Assembly (NCBI GenBank): GCA_963804885.1
Contig: CAWDSF010000006.1
Location: 558,001-622,000 of the forward strand
Direction: 5' to 3'
Length of the DNA stretch: 64,000 nt
Source of the DNA: PALSA-1004 sp963804885
Lineage (GTDB): Bacteria > Pseudomonadota > Gammaproteobacteria > Burkholderiales > SG8-41
Below, piece by piece: positions 1 through 8,725 of the stretch (its first letter is position 1; each line of letters opens with the position of its first letter). Below the pieces are notes generated by a model. It searched no databases. It saw only the letters and a list, made by a program, of their open reading frames with translations, and was not told where the DNA came from. The position numbers and the translations under genes were made by a program.

Positions 1-1374
1 CAGTCGCGAGTCCGACACACCGCGAATGTGCTGTTCCAAAGCCTCGGTGGTGCCCAGCCAACGGTCCTTTCCGCATGCATCTGTCCAGATTTCATCGGCC
101 GCTGCGGAGTCCCACGTCGGCATATGAACGCCGTTGGTCACGTGTCCGACCGGGACCGCGTCAACCGGCCAGCGCGCGAACAGCGGCGCGAAGAGATGTC
201 GGCTCACGTCTCCATGCAGGCGGCTGACGCCGTTCAACGCTCCGCTTCCGCGGATCGCCAGATACGCCATATTGAAATCCGCTGCGGAGTCGTCCGGATC
301 CAGTCGGCCGAGCGCCAGCAAATCGCGGCGCGTGATTCCGAGGTGTTGTTCCGCGTATCCGCCGAGAGCATGTTCGATGAGAGTCGGATCGTAACGGTCG
401 AAACCGGCGGCGACGGCGGTGTGCGTCGTAAAGAGATTGCCCGCTCGCGTGACGGTCAACGCGACTTCAAACGACTGCCCGGTCTGTTGCATGAAACTGC
501 GGGCACGCTCGAGCACGGCGAACGCCGCGTGCCCTTCGTTGAGATGGCAGACTTCCGGCTGAATGCCGAGCGCGGCGAGCAACTGCCACCCGCCGATCCC
601 GAGAACGAGTTCCTGCAAGAGGCGCAGGTCCGGTCCGCCACCGTAAAGCTCGCTGGTAATGCCTCGATACACCGGAGAGTTCGCCGCGTCATTGCTGTCC
701 AGCAGGTAAAGCGTCAGGCGGCCGACCCGCACCTGCCACGCACGCAGCCATACCGGGTGGCCCGACAAATCCAGTTTCAGCCGCAGCCACTCGCCATTGG
801 GACGGCGCAATGGGGTGATCGGCAACTGACCGGGATCGTTGTAGGGAAAGACGGCCTGCTGCGCGCCGTCGCCATCGATGAACTGGCGAAAATAGCCTTG
901 GCTGTAGAGCAGCCCGACACCGATGACCGGGACGCCAAGATCGCTCGCAGCCTTGAGCTGATCACCGGCCACGTTGCCGAGCCCGCCCGAGTAGATCGGC
1001 AGCGCTTCGCTCAGCATGAACTCCATGCTGAAATACGCGATGCAGGTCAGGGACGATTGCGGATAGGCTTGCTGAAACCACGCGGGCGTCTGCGCCGCTT
1101 GACGCCTCGCGCGCACCAGATCATCGACCCGTTTGCGGAAGACGGGATCGGCTGACAAGCCTTCGATCCGATCCCTCGAGACGGTTTGCAGGACGGCCCA
1201 CGGGTTGTGCGTGAGCTCCCACAGCACCGGGTCGAGCTGCCGCCACACATCGTCGGTCGCATGATTCCAGGACCACCGCATATTCAGCGCAAGCTCGGCC
1301 AGGGAATCGAATCCCTCCACCTCCGCCGGCAGAAGGTCGTATACCGGATTCGCGGCACGCTCCGCCTTGCTCAT
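1..1374 (-). CDS. glgP: Alpha-glucan phosphorylase, N-terminal 458 residues (runs off the window)
   Basis: Glycogen/maltodextrin phosphorylase, releasing glucose-1-phosphate from alpha-1,4-glucans in the cytoplasm. The start is the ATG at 1374, giving MSKAERAANPVYDLLP. The first ~115 residues look like the DUF3417 domain typical of the short bacterial alpha-glucan phosphorylases (NMRWSWN). The catalytic fold follows, with YSGGLGNVAGDQLKAA, CHLNEGHAAFA and VTNGVHMPTWDS. The C-terminal half, including the pyridoxal-phosphate lysine, lies outside the window. The reading frame has no stop between this ATG and the phosphoglucomutase tail upstream, so translation could begin earlier and give a fused product. 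Phosphoglucomutase beside phosphorylase makes metabolic sense, as both act on glucose-1-phosphate. Confidence 0.87.
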   Translation of the reverse strand, partial: MSKAERAANPVYDLLPAEVEGFDSLAELALNMRWSWNHATDDVWRQLDPVLWELTHNPWAVLQTVSRDRIEGLSADPVFRKRVDDLVRARRQAAQTPAWFQQAYPQSSLTCIAYFSMEFMLSEALPIYSGGLGNVAGDQLKAASDLGVPVIGVGLLYSQGYFRQFIDGDGAQQAVFPYNDPGQLPITPLRRPNGEWLRLKLDLSGHPVWLRAWQVRVGRLTLYLLDSNDAANSPVYRGITSELYGGGPDLRLLQELVLGIGGWQLLAALGIQPEVCHLNEGHAAFAVLERARSFMQQTGQSFEVALTVTRAGNLFTTHTAVAAGFDRYDPTLIEHALGGYAEQHLGITRRDLLALGRLDPDDSAADFNMAYLAIRGSGALNGVSRLHGDVSRHLFAPLFARWPVDAVPVGHVTNGVHMPTWDSAAADEIWTDACGKDRWLGTTEALEQHIRGVSDSRL

Positions 1375-1578
1375 CGTGTCCCCGCCGCCTCGATCACCGC
1401 CGACGATCGCCTGCGCCTGCTCCGCGATGCAGCGCAGGTGGTGCGTTCCATGGAAGCTTTCCGCATGGATCTTGCAGATCTCTTCGGTTCCGGACGGACG
1501 AGCCGCGAACCAGCCGTTTTCTGCCTTCACCCTCAACCCGCCGATGAGCGCCCCGTTGCCTGATGCATGGCTGAGCAT
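1375..1578 (-). pseudogene. pgm: Phosphoglucomutase C-terminal fragment, in frame with glgP
   Basis: About 67 codons match the C-terminal phosphate-binding domain of glucose-specific phosphoglucomutase. The signature is SHASGNGALIGGLRVKAENG followed by WFAARPSGTEEICKIHAESF. The rest of the enzyme (~480 residues) is missing. An in-frame stop at 1579-1581 and a LysR fragment lie immediately upstream. No stop separates this fragment from the phosphorylase ATG. Either the pgm stop was lost or this is a natural fusion whose front half was deleted. It cannot be a working mutase because the phosphoserine domain is absent. Confidence 0.75.
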
Positions 1579-1582
1579 CTAT

Positions 1583-1912
1583 TTATCGTTGCGCGCGAAG
1601 TCGCGCGTACTGATTGGCGATAACGGCATCGACCTCCGCTCGGCCCATTCCAGGAAGGAACATCTCGATGAAATCGTAAAGGTAGCCTTCGATGTAGGTG
1701 TTGCGATGGATGCCGATGGTCGTGATACTGGACTCGAACAAATGACTGGCGTCGAGCATGCGCAGGCTCGTGTCCTTGTGTGCGTCAAATGCCATCGAGC
1801 CAACGAGGCCGATGCCAAGTCCTGACGCGACATACGTCTTGATGATGCCAGGATCGGTTGATGTAAGCACCACGGTGGTCTCCGCCCGATCGAGCAGCCG
1901 GCGCACACCGGA
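1583..1912 (-). pseudogene. CysB-type LysR regulator, C-terminal fragment
   Basis: The last ~105 residues of a LysR regulator of the CysB subfamily, with LTSTDPGIIKTYVASGLGIG and DASHLFESSITTIGIHRNTY, ending in ARLRAQR and a stop. It closely resembles the end of the intact regulator at 18925-19848, which reads LTSTDPGIIKTYVSAGLGVG and DASHLFHSSITAIGIHRNSY. The DNA-binding domain and most of the co-inducer domain are missing. Similarity stops at about 1912, where the T-depleted stretch begins. It is probably a remnant of a paralogue, and no function is expected. Confidence 0.75.
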
Positions 1913-2480
1913 GACGCAGACGCGAGAGCGCGCACGGCCGCGGGCGACGAGCGAGACGCGAAGAGCGCGCGCGAAGACGAGCGACACGGACAGCGGCGAC
2001 AGCAGACGCGCGGACGACGCCCACGCCGGCGACGGAAGCGCGACAGGAAGGAAAAGCGGCCGGAAAGGAATGAGGGGGGTGGAGCCAGCAGCGCGCCGGC
2101 GCGCTGGCGGCGGCAAACACAGCGCACGGGGAGAGCGCACGCGCGCCGAGCGCGCACGCGCGGGCGGCACAGACGAGCGCGGAGAAGCGCAGGGAGCGCA
2201 GGCGCAACGAAGGGGACGAACACGCAGGAAATGCCAGCAGCGCGACGCATCGGCGACGCCGCGCCGCGCCCGACAGCGCGCGCGCCGCCGAGGCGCAGCA
2301 CGCGGAGGCACCGCGAGAGGCAGCCGCGAACGCGCGACGGGGCGCAGAAGGGCCGCACGAACGCGCGCGACAGCCCGGCGCGAAAACCGCGCGGAGCCCG
2401 CCGACCACGGGCACAGCCGAGGACGGCAGCACATCGCCCGGCGGGCCGAAGATCGAGGCACGGCGGACGAGCAGCCCAGC
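1913..2480. other. Extreme T-depleted / A-depleted-complement segment
   Basis: The + strand is almost free of T here. I count 7 T in 1921-2460 (540 bases), while A, C and G are all common. Because every stop codon needs T, no frame on the + strand is interrupted. The complement lacks A, so the minus frames are open too. The long readings through this zone therefore carry no coding evidence and are rich in Arg, Ala and Ser. The segment lies where the end of an ABC ATPase and the start of a LysR gene would be expected. It could be a consensus or base-calling artefact, or strand-specific A-to-G (T-to-C) hypermutation. Confidence 0.8.
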
Positions 2481-2975
2481 CGACGCGCATCCGCGAGCTT
2501 CGCGTCGAGGTTCGACAGCGGCTCGTCGAGCAACAGCACGCCGGCTCGATGACGAGGGCGCGCGCGATGGCGACGCGCTGCTGCTGGCCGCCCGAGAGCT
2601 GCTTCGGCCGCCGCTCGCAAACTCGCCGAGCTTGACCAGCGACAGCGCGCGCGCACGCGCTCGCGTTCGGCGCCGGAATTTGCGCATCCGCAAGCCGTAC
2701 GCGACGTTGTCCGCCACCGACAGGTGCGGAAACAGCGCATAGCCTTGGAAGACCATGCCGATGTTGCGCGGTTGGGCGGCGTCTCGGTGACGTCGCGCCA
2801 TGAGCAGAACGTCGCCGAAATCGGGACGATGAATCCGGCGATCGCGCGCAGATGATCGTCTAGCAGCAGCCGCTCGGCCGAGCAGCGAACGATTTCGCCG
2901 CACCGACGACAGGCTACGCGCGCACGACTCGGTCTCGCCGTAGCAGATCCGCAGTGCGCGCACGTCGGCGGCGCC
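2481..2975 (-). pseudogene. ABC transporter ATP-binding protein (PotA type), broken
   Basis: Pieces of an ATPase for a polyamine-type importer appear in three frames. They include NIGMVFQGYALFPHLSVADN (Q-loop region), a stretch around VAYGLRMRK, and VLLLDEPLSNLDAKLADARR (Walker B and D-loop). The signature LSGGQQ region is scrambled, the Walker A region is unrecognisable, and the C-terminal third is lost in the T-depleted segment. Several indels break the frame within 500 bases. It lies at the 3' end of a minus-strand cluster of binding protein, two permeases and ATPase, so it once energised that importer. Confidence 0.7.
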
Positions 2976-3020
2976 GGCATCGCTCAGCAGGCGCGCGGAA
3001 TGTGCGTGCGCGCTACAAGT

Positions 3021-3840
3021 TCACGGATTGATCCTCGCGATCGGCGCGAGCTTGCTTGCGGCGATACATCGCCCCACCGAGATCGCGACGAGGAGAGTGA
3101 GATCGCCGCGATCGTCGGGTCGAGGTTGTACTGCACGTACGAGTACATCGCGATCGGCAGAGTCGTGTGCGCGCCGACACCAGGAACAGCGAGATGACCG
3201 CGTTGTCGAAGCTGACGAGGAACGCGAACAGGATGGATGAATAGAGCGCGGGCGAATGATCGGCAGCACGACCGTCGTGTAGATCTGCAGGCGGGTCGCG
3301 CCCAGGTTGGACGCGCTTCCTGACGATGCGTCGAGCCCGAGGATCGACGCCTGAATCGTGCGCATCACGTAGGGCAGGCGATCAGGATGTGGCCGACGGT
3401 CAGAGTGAAGACCGAGGCGCGATGCCAAGCAGCGCGAGGATCTGCAGCAGCGCAACGCCGATGACGAGTTGCGGCACGAGGAGCGGCGAGCTGAGCAGCG
3501 CGGACGCAAGCCTTTGCCGGAACGTGTAGCGCGCAGCGCATACGCGCCGGCACGCCCAGCAGCAGTGCGCCGACGGTAGCCAGGATCGCGACGATCAGGC
3601 TGGTGCGTGCGCAGACGAACTCGTGCTGTGCACGGCCGCCTAGTACCAGCGGAGCGACCAGCCGTGCGGCGGGAAGCGCAGCAGTTCCTTCGGCTCGAAC
3701 GAAGCGCCGATGACCACGACAGCGGCGCGACCATGAAAAGAGAACAGCGCGACATAGCGCGCTGCACGATTTCGCGCGCGGCAGCGGCCGGCGCGGCGTC
3801 GCGCGAAGCCCGATGACGGGTCGCTGCGTGTCGCGCTCAT
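3021..3840 (-). pseudogene. ABC transporter permease (PotC type), frameshifted
   Basis: Second inner-membrane permease of the polyamine/spermidine-type importer. The N-terminus begins MSATRSDPSSGFARRRAG at 3840. It continues through a stretch ending VVVIGASFEPKELLRFPPHG, then GWSLRWY typical of PotC-like permeases. Later pieces in other frames give LIVAILATVGALLLGVPA and SILGLDASSGSASNLGATRL, the EAA-loop region that contacts the ATPase. The reading ends at RINP near 3021. At least four single-base shifts are needed to restore one frame. Order and overlap with the neighbouring permease fit a former operon. Confidence 0.65.
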
Positions 3841-4740
3841 GCCGCCAAGTCCGCGACAATACGGCGCAGGCCGATCAGCGCGAACGTCGCGATCACCATC
3901 ACGACGGCGAGCGCGCGCCGAGCGGACGTTGCCGATCACCATGACCTGCTGGTAGATCATCGTGGCGACGAGCTTGACGCGCTCAGAGCCGATGAGGGCA
4001 GGCAGCACGAACGCGCGATGCTGTGCGAGAACACGAGCACGCATCGCGCCGACACCCGGCAGGCTCAGCGGAAACGTGACGGTCCAGAACGCTCGCCGAA
4101 CCTGACGCGCCGAGGCTTCGCGCGCTTCGTCGAGCGCGCTGTCGATGCCGCGCAGTGCGGACGCGATCGGCAGGATCATCAGCGGGACAGGATGTGCACG
4201 AGCCCGAGCGTCACCGCGCTCTCGGTGTACAGGAACTGCACCGGTTCGTGAATCAGTCCGAGCGCCAGCAGCACCGAGTTGAGCGTGCCTTCGCGGCCGA
4301 GCAGCACCATCCAGCCGAAGCTGCGCACGACGACGCTGATGAACAGCGGCACGACGACGACTGCAGTCGCGAGCGGCACGAAATGGAGCGCGAGCGCGCG
4401 AAGAACCAGGCGATCGGGTAGCCGATCACAGCGAGCAGCGCCGTCACGACGAGCAGCAGTCGCGCGTGCCGATCACGCTGTCGAAGTAGACCGGGCTGTC
4501 GACGAGCTGAACGTAGTTGTGCAGGCTGCAGGCCTGCCTTGCATCCGCCGACCGGATCGCTCTGGTGAACGCTCAGCTACACGAGCATCAGGAACGGCAG
4601 CGCCAGCAGCGCGGTGCACGTACGCGGTCGCCGGGCGATCGCGGAGCATGGGCGGCGATGCCCGACGCGTGCCGCGCGCCGGATACGCCGGAGGCGCGGC
4701 GCTGCGTGCGATCTGTGTGCCGATTCATCACTCGAGCCGA
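3841..4740 (-). pseudogene. ABC transporter permease (PotB type), frameshifted
   Basis: First permease of the same importer. The clearest piece, around 4179-4379, reads VVVVPLFISVVVRSFGWMVL followed by LGREGTLNSVLLALGLIHEP, typical of PotB-like permeases. The EAA-loop region and FVLPALIGSERVKLVATMIY follow in a different frame. Upstream, LLALPFLMLV and TALLAVIGYPIAWFFARSRS are membrane segments in yet other frames. Breaks near 4180, 4390, 4460 and 4560 separate the pieces. The start is not resolvable. It lies directly downstream of the binding-protein gene. Confidence 0.65.
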
Positions 4741-5460
4741 TCAGACAGCGATTTCGCGATTCCAGCGTTCGATCCATGCGCGACGATTCTCTGCCATGAA
4801 CTTCTCGTCGAACACCTGCACATCGTTCAGCGTCGGGATGCGCTTGGCAGATGCCGGGCTGTAGACGACCTTCGTGTTGGGCGAGCCGTAGAACATCGCT
4901 TCGCAGAACGCCTTCTGCGCTTCGGCGCCCAGCGCGTAATTGATGAGCGCGTAGGCTCCCTCGGCGTTGCCGCCCTTCACGACGCCGACGACCGGACCGT
5001 TTGACGCAGGGCCTTCTTTTGGCTTGATCCAGTTTACCTTGCCGCCCGATTCATCATGAGCGATGTAAGTACGGCCGTCCCAGCCTGGACCGATGTCGCC
5101 TTCGCCGTTGGTGAGCAGGACGACGGGATCGTTATATGCGGAGAAGTACTTGAACGTGTAGGGCTTGAACCGCTTGATGGCGGCAAAACCCGCGTCGACG
5201 TTCTTGATATCGCCGCCGAAAACGCGTGACAGCGTCAGCAGCACTCTCGGGGCCGCGCACGCCTGCCGGAAGATTGTTGAAGAACACTGTCTTGCCGAAC
5301 TCGCCGGCCGCGGCGCGTTCGACGAAGTCGCGCCACGAAGCCGGCGGATTCTTGATCCGATCGGTGCGATACGCCGAGGCCGACGCTGGCGTAATCGAAA
5401 TGCGAGCCGAAGCCGTGCCACTGATCCTTGAACTTGGGCGCACCCTAGAGCTGGCGACGA
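4741..5460 (-). pseudogene. ABC transporter substrate-binding protein (PotD type), 5'-truncated and frameshifted
   Basis: Periplasmic binding protein of the same importer. The C-terminal ~155 residues are intact: FKPYTFKYFSAYNDPVVLLT, NGEGDIGPGWDGRTYIAHDE, and GGNAEGAYALINYALGAEAQ, ending NREIAV. This is the layout of spermidine/putrescine-type binding proteins. A frame change near 5220 precedes FGKTVFFNNLPAG, and another lies near 5390. The signal peptide and first lobe are absent: recognisable sequence stops at about 5460, just before the region carrying the two TGTCCGGACA palindromes. The substrate cannot be read from the sequence. The divergent FAD amine oxidoreductase hints at an amine or amino-acid derivative. 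Confidence 0.73.
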
Positions 5461-5499
5461 ATTCATGCTAGCACCAGCGTCGTCTCGGAAGCAAGAGAA

Positions 5500-5509
5500 T
5501 GTCCGGACA
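5500..5509. promoter_or_regulatory. Palindromic operator candidate, copy 1
   Basis: Perfect 10-bp palindrome TGTCCGGACA inside AATGTCCGGACAAAG. It lies between the truncated importer gene and the divergent GntR gene. An identical core recurs 90 bp away. The layout of two identical dyads in a divergent promoter region beside a GntR/UTRA regulator suggests binding sites for that regulator. This is inference only. Confidence 0.55.
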
Positions 5510-5589
5510 AAGTGACGGCGTCGACCGTCGACCACCCACGCCGGCCCCACCCACCTTGCGGCAGGTTGGTGACCTGTGACAAAATGAAA

Positions 5590-5599
5590 TGTCCGGACA
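5590..5599. promoter_or_regulatory. Palindromic operator candidate, copy 2
   Basis: Second TGTCCGGACA palindrome, inside AATGTCCGGACAATG, about 50 bp upstream of the GntR reading frame. It shares the flanking AAT and AA with copy 1. Ninety base pairs is close to a whole number of helical turns, which would allow looping between dimers. It would suit autoregulation of the GntR gene and control of the importer. Confidence 0.55.
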
Positions 5600-5648
5600 A
5601 TGCTCGGCCCAAAATCCGTTCGCTGGGCTGGCGTAAACGAGGCGCGCG

Positions 5649-6414
5649 TTGAAAGCGAGCATTGGCGAGCAGCAAGGACACTCGGGTGAAGGCAGACGCA
5701 AGCCACGCTACGAGGTGATCTTTCAGACGCTTGCGTCCGAAATACAGGACGGTCGCTACCCCGTAGGGGCGAAACTGCCGTCCGAGCTCGCGTTATGCGA
5801 ACGATTCAGCGCGAGCCGCCATACGCTCCGCGAGGCCATCCGGCGTCTCTACGAGTACGGGATGATCAAGCGTCGCGCGGGCTCGGGGACCACGGTCCTG
5901 CGGCGCACGCGGTCGGGACGATTCACGCAAAACATCTCGGCGGTGCCGGATCTGCTCAACTACGTGAAAGGCGCGCGCCTGCAGGTGCTCGAAGGGCTGG
6001 ACATCTCCGCGGACGCGCAGGAGGCGCGCATGCTGAAGTGCCGCCGCGGTCAGGCTTGGCACAAGCTTTCAGCCTTGAAACATCTGCGCGGAAGCCGACA
6101 AGCCGTCGCATATCTCCTTGCCTACGTGCATCGCGATCATCCTGCACTCCGAGATGTATTCGACAGAGGGTCCGTGGGCCTGCACGATTTCATCGAGGAG
6201 CGGATCTGCCAGTCCATCGCCGTGGTCGAACAGGAGTTCGCCGCCAAACCCATACGCGGACGCGAGGCCAAGGCTCTCGACGTCGCTCCTGGCTACGCGG
6301 GGTTCGTGATCGTGCGCCGGTATTTTTCGGAGCAGCTCCAAAATCGTGCTCGCCACGTACACGATTTTCCCGCACGATCGCATGTCCTACTCGATGGTCC
6401 TTCGCATTGCCTGA
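5649..6414 (+). CDS. GntR-family regulator with UTRA domain (frameshift near the C-terminus)
   Basis: Transcriptional regulator with an N-terminal winged helix: RYEVIFQTLASEIQDGRYPV, then LPSELALCERFSASRHTLRE and the wing RAGSGTTVL. A C-terminal UTRA effector domain follows (HDFIEERICQSIAVVEQEFA, then APGYAGFVIVRRYFSEQ). After FSEQ near 6332 the frame changes. The expected UTRA ending SKIVLATYTIFPHDRMSYSM then VLRIA stops at 6412-6414 one frame over, so a single indel is likely. No ATG is available and the frame can begin at TTG 5649, so the start is uncertain. It probably controls the divergent importer and the downstream oxidoreductase. Confidence 0.8.
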
Positions 6415-6483
6415 CGGCTGCTGCGTGCACGTACCTTTCGTTCCCTGCCGCGTAGACGCGATCGGAGGCATCGGGCTTCAGGC

Positions 6484-7618
6484 ATGAGCACGACGTCGAC
6501 ATCGCGGGAATTCGGATGTCGCGGTCGTTGGCGGAGGTCTCGTCGGCTCAGCGATTGCCTGGGGACTTGCAAGGGCCGGGCAGCGCGTCGCGGTGCTCGA
6601 TGAAGGCGACGTGGCACTGCGTGCGTCCCGCGGCAATTTTGCGCTGATCTGGGTCCAGGGAAAAGGGCTCGGCATGTCGGCCTATGCGCACTGGTCGCTG
6701 GGCTCGGCGGATCTCTGGCCTGAATTCGCCGACGAACTCACGCGGGAAACCGGGCTCGACGTCCGACACGATCGTCCTGGAGGGTTTCATCTGACGTTGA
6801 GTCAACAGGAGTGGAGCCATCGCGATGCCTTGCTGAAGCGGGTTGCAGCACAACCCGCGATGCCGCCGCTCCCGTTCGACATGATGGATCGGTCACGTCT
6901 TGCTCGAATGCTGCCGGACATTGGCCCGGAGGTCACGGGGGGGAGCTTCTGTGCCGCCGATGGGCACTGCAATTCATTACAACTTTTTCGTGCCCTGAAT
7001 CAGGGCATGCAGGTACTGGGCTCCGCGTACCTGCCGAATCGCCGCGTGGACCGCATCGAGCGTCGGAGAGGCGAGTTCCTCCTTCACACCAACGACGGCA
7101 CTATTGTGGCGGGGAAGGTGGTGCTCGCCGCAGGACTCGGCAACGCGCAACTCGGGCCGATGGTGGGGCTCAATATTCCCGTTCGCCCACAGCGCGGTCA
7201 GATCATTGTGACCGAACGAACGCAGCCGTTTCTGCGCTATCCCGTCTCGACCATCCGCCAGACCGATGAAGGAGGCGTTCTTCTCGGGGACTCGCAGGAG
7301 GAGGCGGTTGAGGCGCTCGTCGGTACCCCAGTAATCGCCGTTCTCGCTGACCGAGCGGTTCGGATGTTCCCCCGGCTGGGGAAGCTCAACATTGTTCGCA
7401 CCTGGGCCGCGCTGCGCGTAATGACCCAGGACGGTTTTCCGATCTATGATGAATCGGCATCCGCCCCGGGTGCTTTCGTCGCGACATGCCACAGCGGTGT
7501 GACGCTCGCCGCCAGCCACGCGCTCATGCTGGCTCCGCTAATCGCGGAGGGACACTTGCCACCTGAAACGTTCCATCCTTTCAGTGCAGATAGATTCGAC
7601 GTTCCGAAGGCCGCCTGA
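6484..7618 (+). CDS. FAD-dependent amino-acid/amine oxidoreductase (DadA/glycine-oxidase type)
   Basis: FAD enzyme of the DAO family that oxidises a C-N bond in an amino acid or amine. The Rossmann dinucleotide site reads DVAVVGGGLVGSAIAWGLAR, followed by the acidic end VAVLDEGD. Further family features are RPQRGQIIVTERTQPFLRYP and, near the end, TCHSGVTLAASHALMLAPLI. The natural start is probably ATG 6484 (MSTTSTSREF), but one extra base near 6510-6515 shifts it out of frame with the FAD site. Size (~375 residues) is normal. It follows the GntR gene on the same strand and likely serves the same catabolic pathway as the broken importer. Confidence 0.8.
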
Positions 7619-7767
7619 CAACCATCGCGTGTGTTTGCGTACACGGCGCGACCGCCGGCGAGCAGCGGCAACGCGTCCGAAGGGGGCGCGATTGAAGCTG
7701 CGCTTTCCGCTGGGGCCTCCTTCGTCGCCGCACGACTTGAATGGGCGCGGGAATGCTTCGACAAGCG

Positions 7768-8265
7768 TCAGTCGACCAGCAGCGCCGGTACCAGCAGTGA
7801 CGCGATCAGTCGGCCGGCGGCGACGTCCTGATCGCGGAACCAGCCCGCGTCGTGCGAAATGTTGATGGTGCCAAGGCGCTGCCGCCGATAGCCGAACGGC
7901 ACGTTCATGACCGACCCGACGCCGAGGCTGAACATCAATGCGTGATCGTCGAAGGTCTCGCGCACCTCGTCCGGCGTGTGAGCGACGAATACCTCGCCCC
8001 TGTCGAGCACCACGCGGCTCCACGCCGTTCCGTGTTTCTGCTTGCGCCCGCCCACGGGATAGGCAGTCGTGTTGCTGCTGTAGACGCGCTCGACCTCCAG
8101 CACCCCTTCATGCACGCGCATGATGGTGAACAGACGATGGCCGATGACCTTCTGCACCAACGCGTCGACCGCGGCATAAAGCTCGTGCGGTTCATGCTCA
8201 CCGGTCGATAAATCGATCAGCGCGGCAAGATCGACCACCGTTAGTTCGCGGGGTCGATCGTACAT
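7768..8265 (-). CDS. GAF-domain protein
   Basis: A 165-residue cytoplasmic protein consisting almost entirely of one GAF domain: VDALVQKVIGHRLFTIMRVH, HGTAWSRVVLDRGEVFVAHT, then LGVGSVMNVPFGYRRQRLGT. No output domain is attached, so it may sense a small ligand or act as a free-methionine-sulfoxide-reductase-like GAF enzyme. The Cys set of that enzyme is not obvious. I chose ATG 8265. A TTG at 8319 that abuts the stop of the neighbouring DUF2945 gene would add 18 residues. It belongs to a minus-strand run of small stress proteins. Confidence 0.8.
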   Translation of the reverse strand: MYDRPRELTVVDLAALIDLSTGEHEPHELYAAVDALVQKVIGHRLFTIMRVHEGVLEVERVYSSNTTAYPVGGRKQKHGTAWSRVVLDRGEVFVAHTPDEVRETFDDHALMFSLGVGSVMNVPFGYRRQRLGTINISHDAGWFRDQDVAAGRLIASLLVPALLVD

Positions 8266-8315
8266 TCTCGGAAAATCCACGGTTAACGCAGAGGAACGTG
8301 TCGTCGCCGATCGGT

Positions 8316-8531
8316 TCAAGGATTGACTTTTTTCAGCGCCGCGCCTTTATGCATCGCGATGTGGTCGGTCTTGTCGCTCTCGATTTCATATTGCGGTTCG
8401 CCCAGGCTCGCGTGATGCGTATAACCCTTGTAATCGACGTTCCTGGTGTGGACTTTGATGATCCTGCCGCTGACATGACCCGCCTCCGAGTTCCAGGTCA
8501 CGTGATCGCCCACTTTGAATTTGGCCGCCAC
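8316..8531 (-). CDS. DUF2945 (HVA1-type TUDOR-fold) protein
   Basis: A 71-residue protein matching DUF2945: KFKVGDHVTWNSEAGHVSGR, then IIKVHTRNVDYKGYTHHASL and EIESDKTDHIAMHKGAALKK. Members are small, beta-rich and of unknown function, and are linked with stress or virulence in some hosts. It lies directly upstream of the GAF gene. A broken copy of the same gene lies at 12230-12304 and a second, more divergent intact member at 10939-11157. Confidence 0.87.
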   Translation of the reverse strand: MAAKFKVGDHVTWNSEAGHVSGRIIKVHTRNVDYKGYTHHASLGEPQYEIESDKTDHIAMHKGAALKKVNP

Positions 8532-8725
8532 CTTGTTCGCCTCCGTTCAAGCGATGCGCTGTAATGCCCGGACTATGCCGCAGCGAAGCGACGTATCCAT
8601 GCTCGACCGGGGCGATGAGGAGACTCCGGCGCCACATCGGCTACCGGTTCGCAGCGATAGTCCGTTCGAAGTCTTTTCGCCGGTTCATTGGCCGTCCTTC
8701 AGATCGAATGCCGTCCGGGGCCGCA

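Noticed and set aside
1913..2480. Variable region of a diversity-generating retroelement
   Set aside because: No reverse transcriptase, template repeat or accessory gene is present, and the segment is far longer than known variable regions.
1579..2980. Several long Arg/Ala/Ser-rich open frames on both strands
   Set aside because: They are open only because the + strand lacks T (and the minus strand lacks A), so stops cannot occur. The sequences show no domain apart from the LysR and ATPase pieces listed.
7631..7767. Possible 2Fe-2S subunit fragment after the FAD oxidoreductase
   Set aside because: The reading GNASEGGAIEAALSAGA loosely resembles the start of small 2Fe-2S partners of such oxidases, but no Cys motif is present and the match is too weak to annotate.
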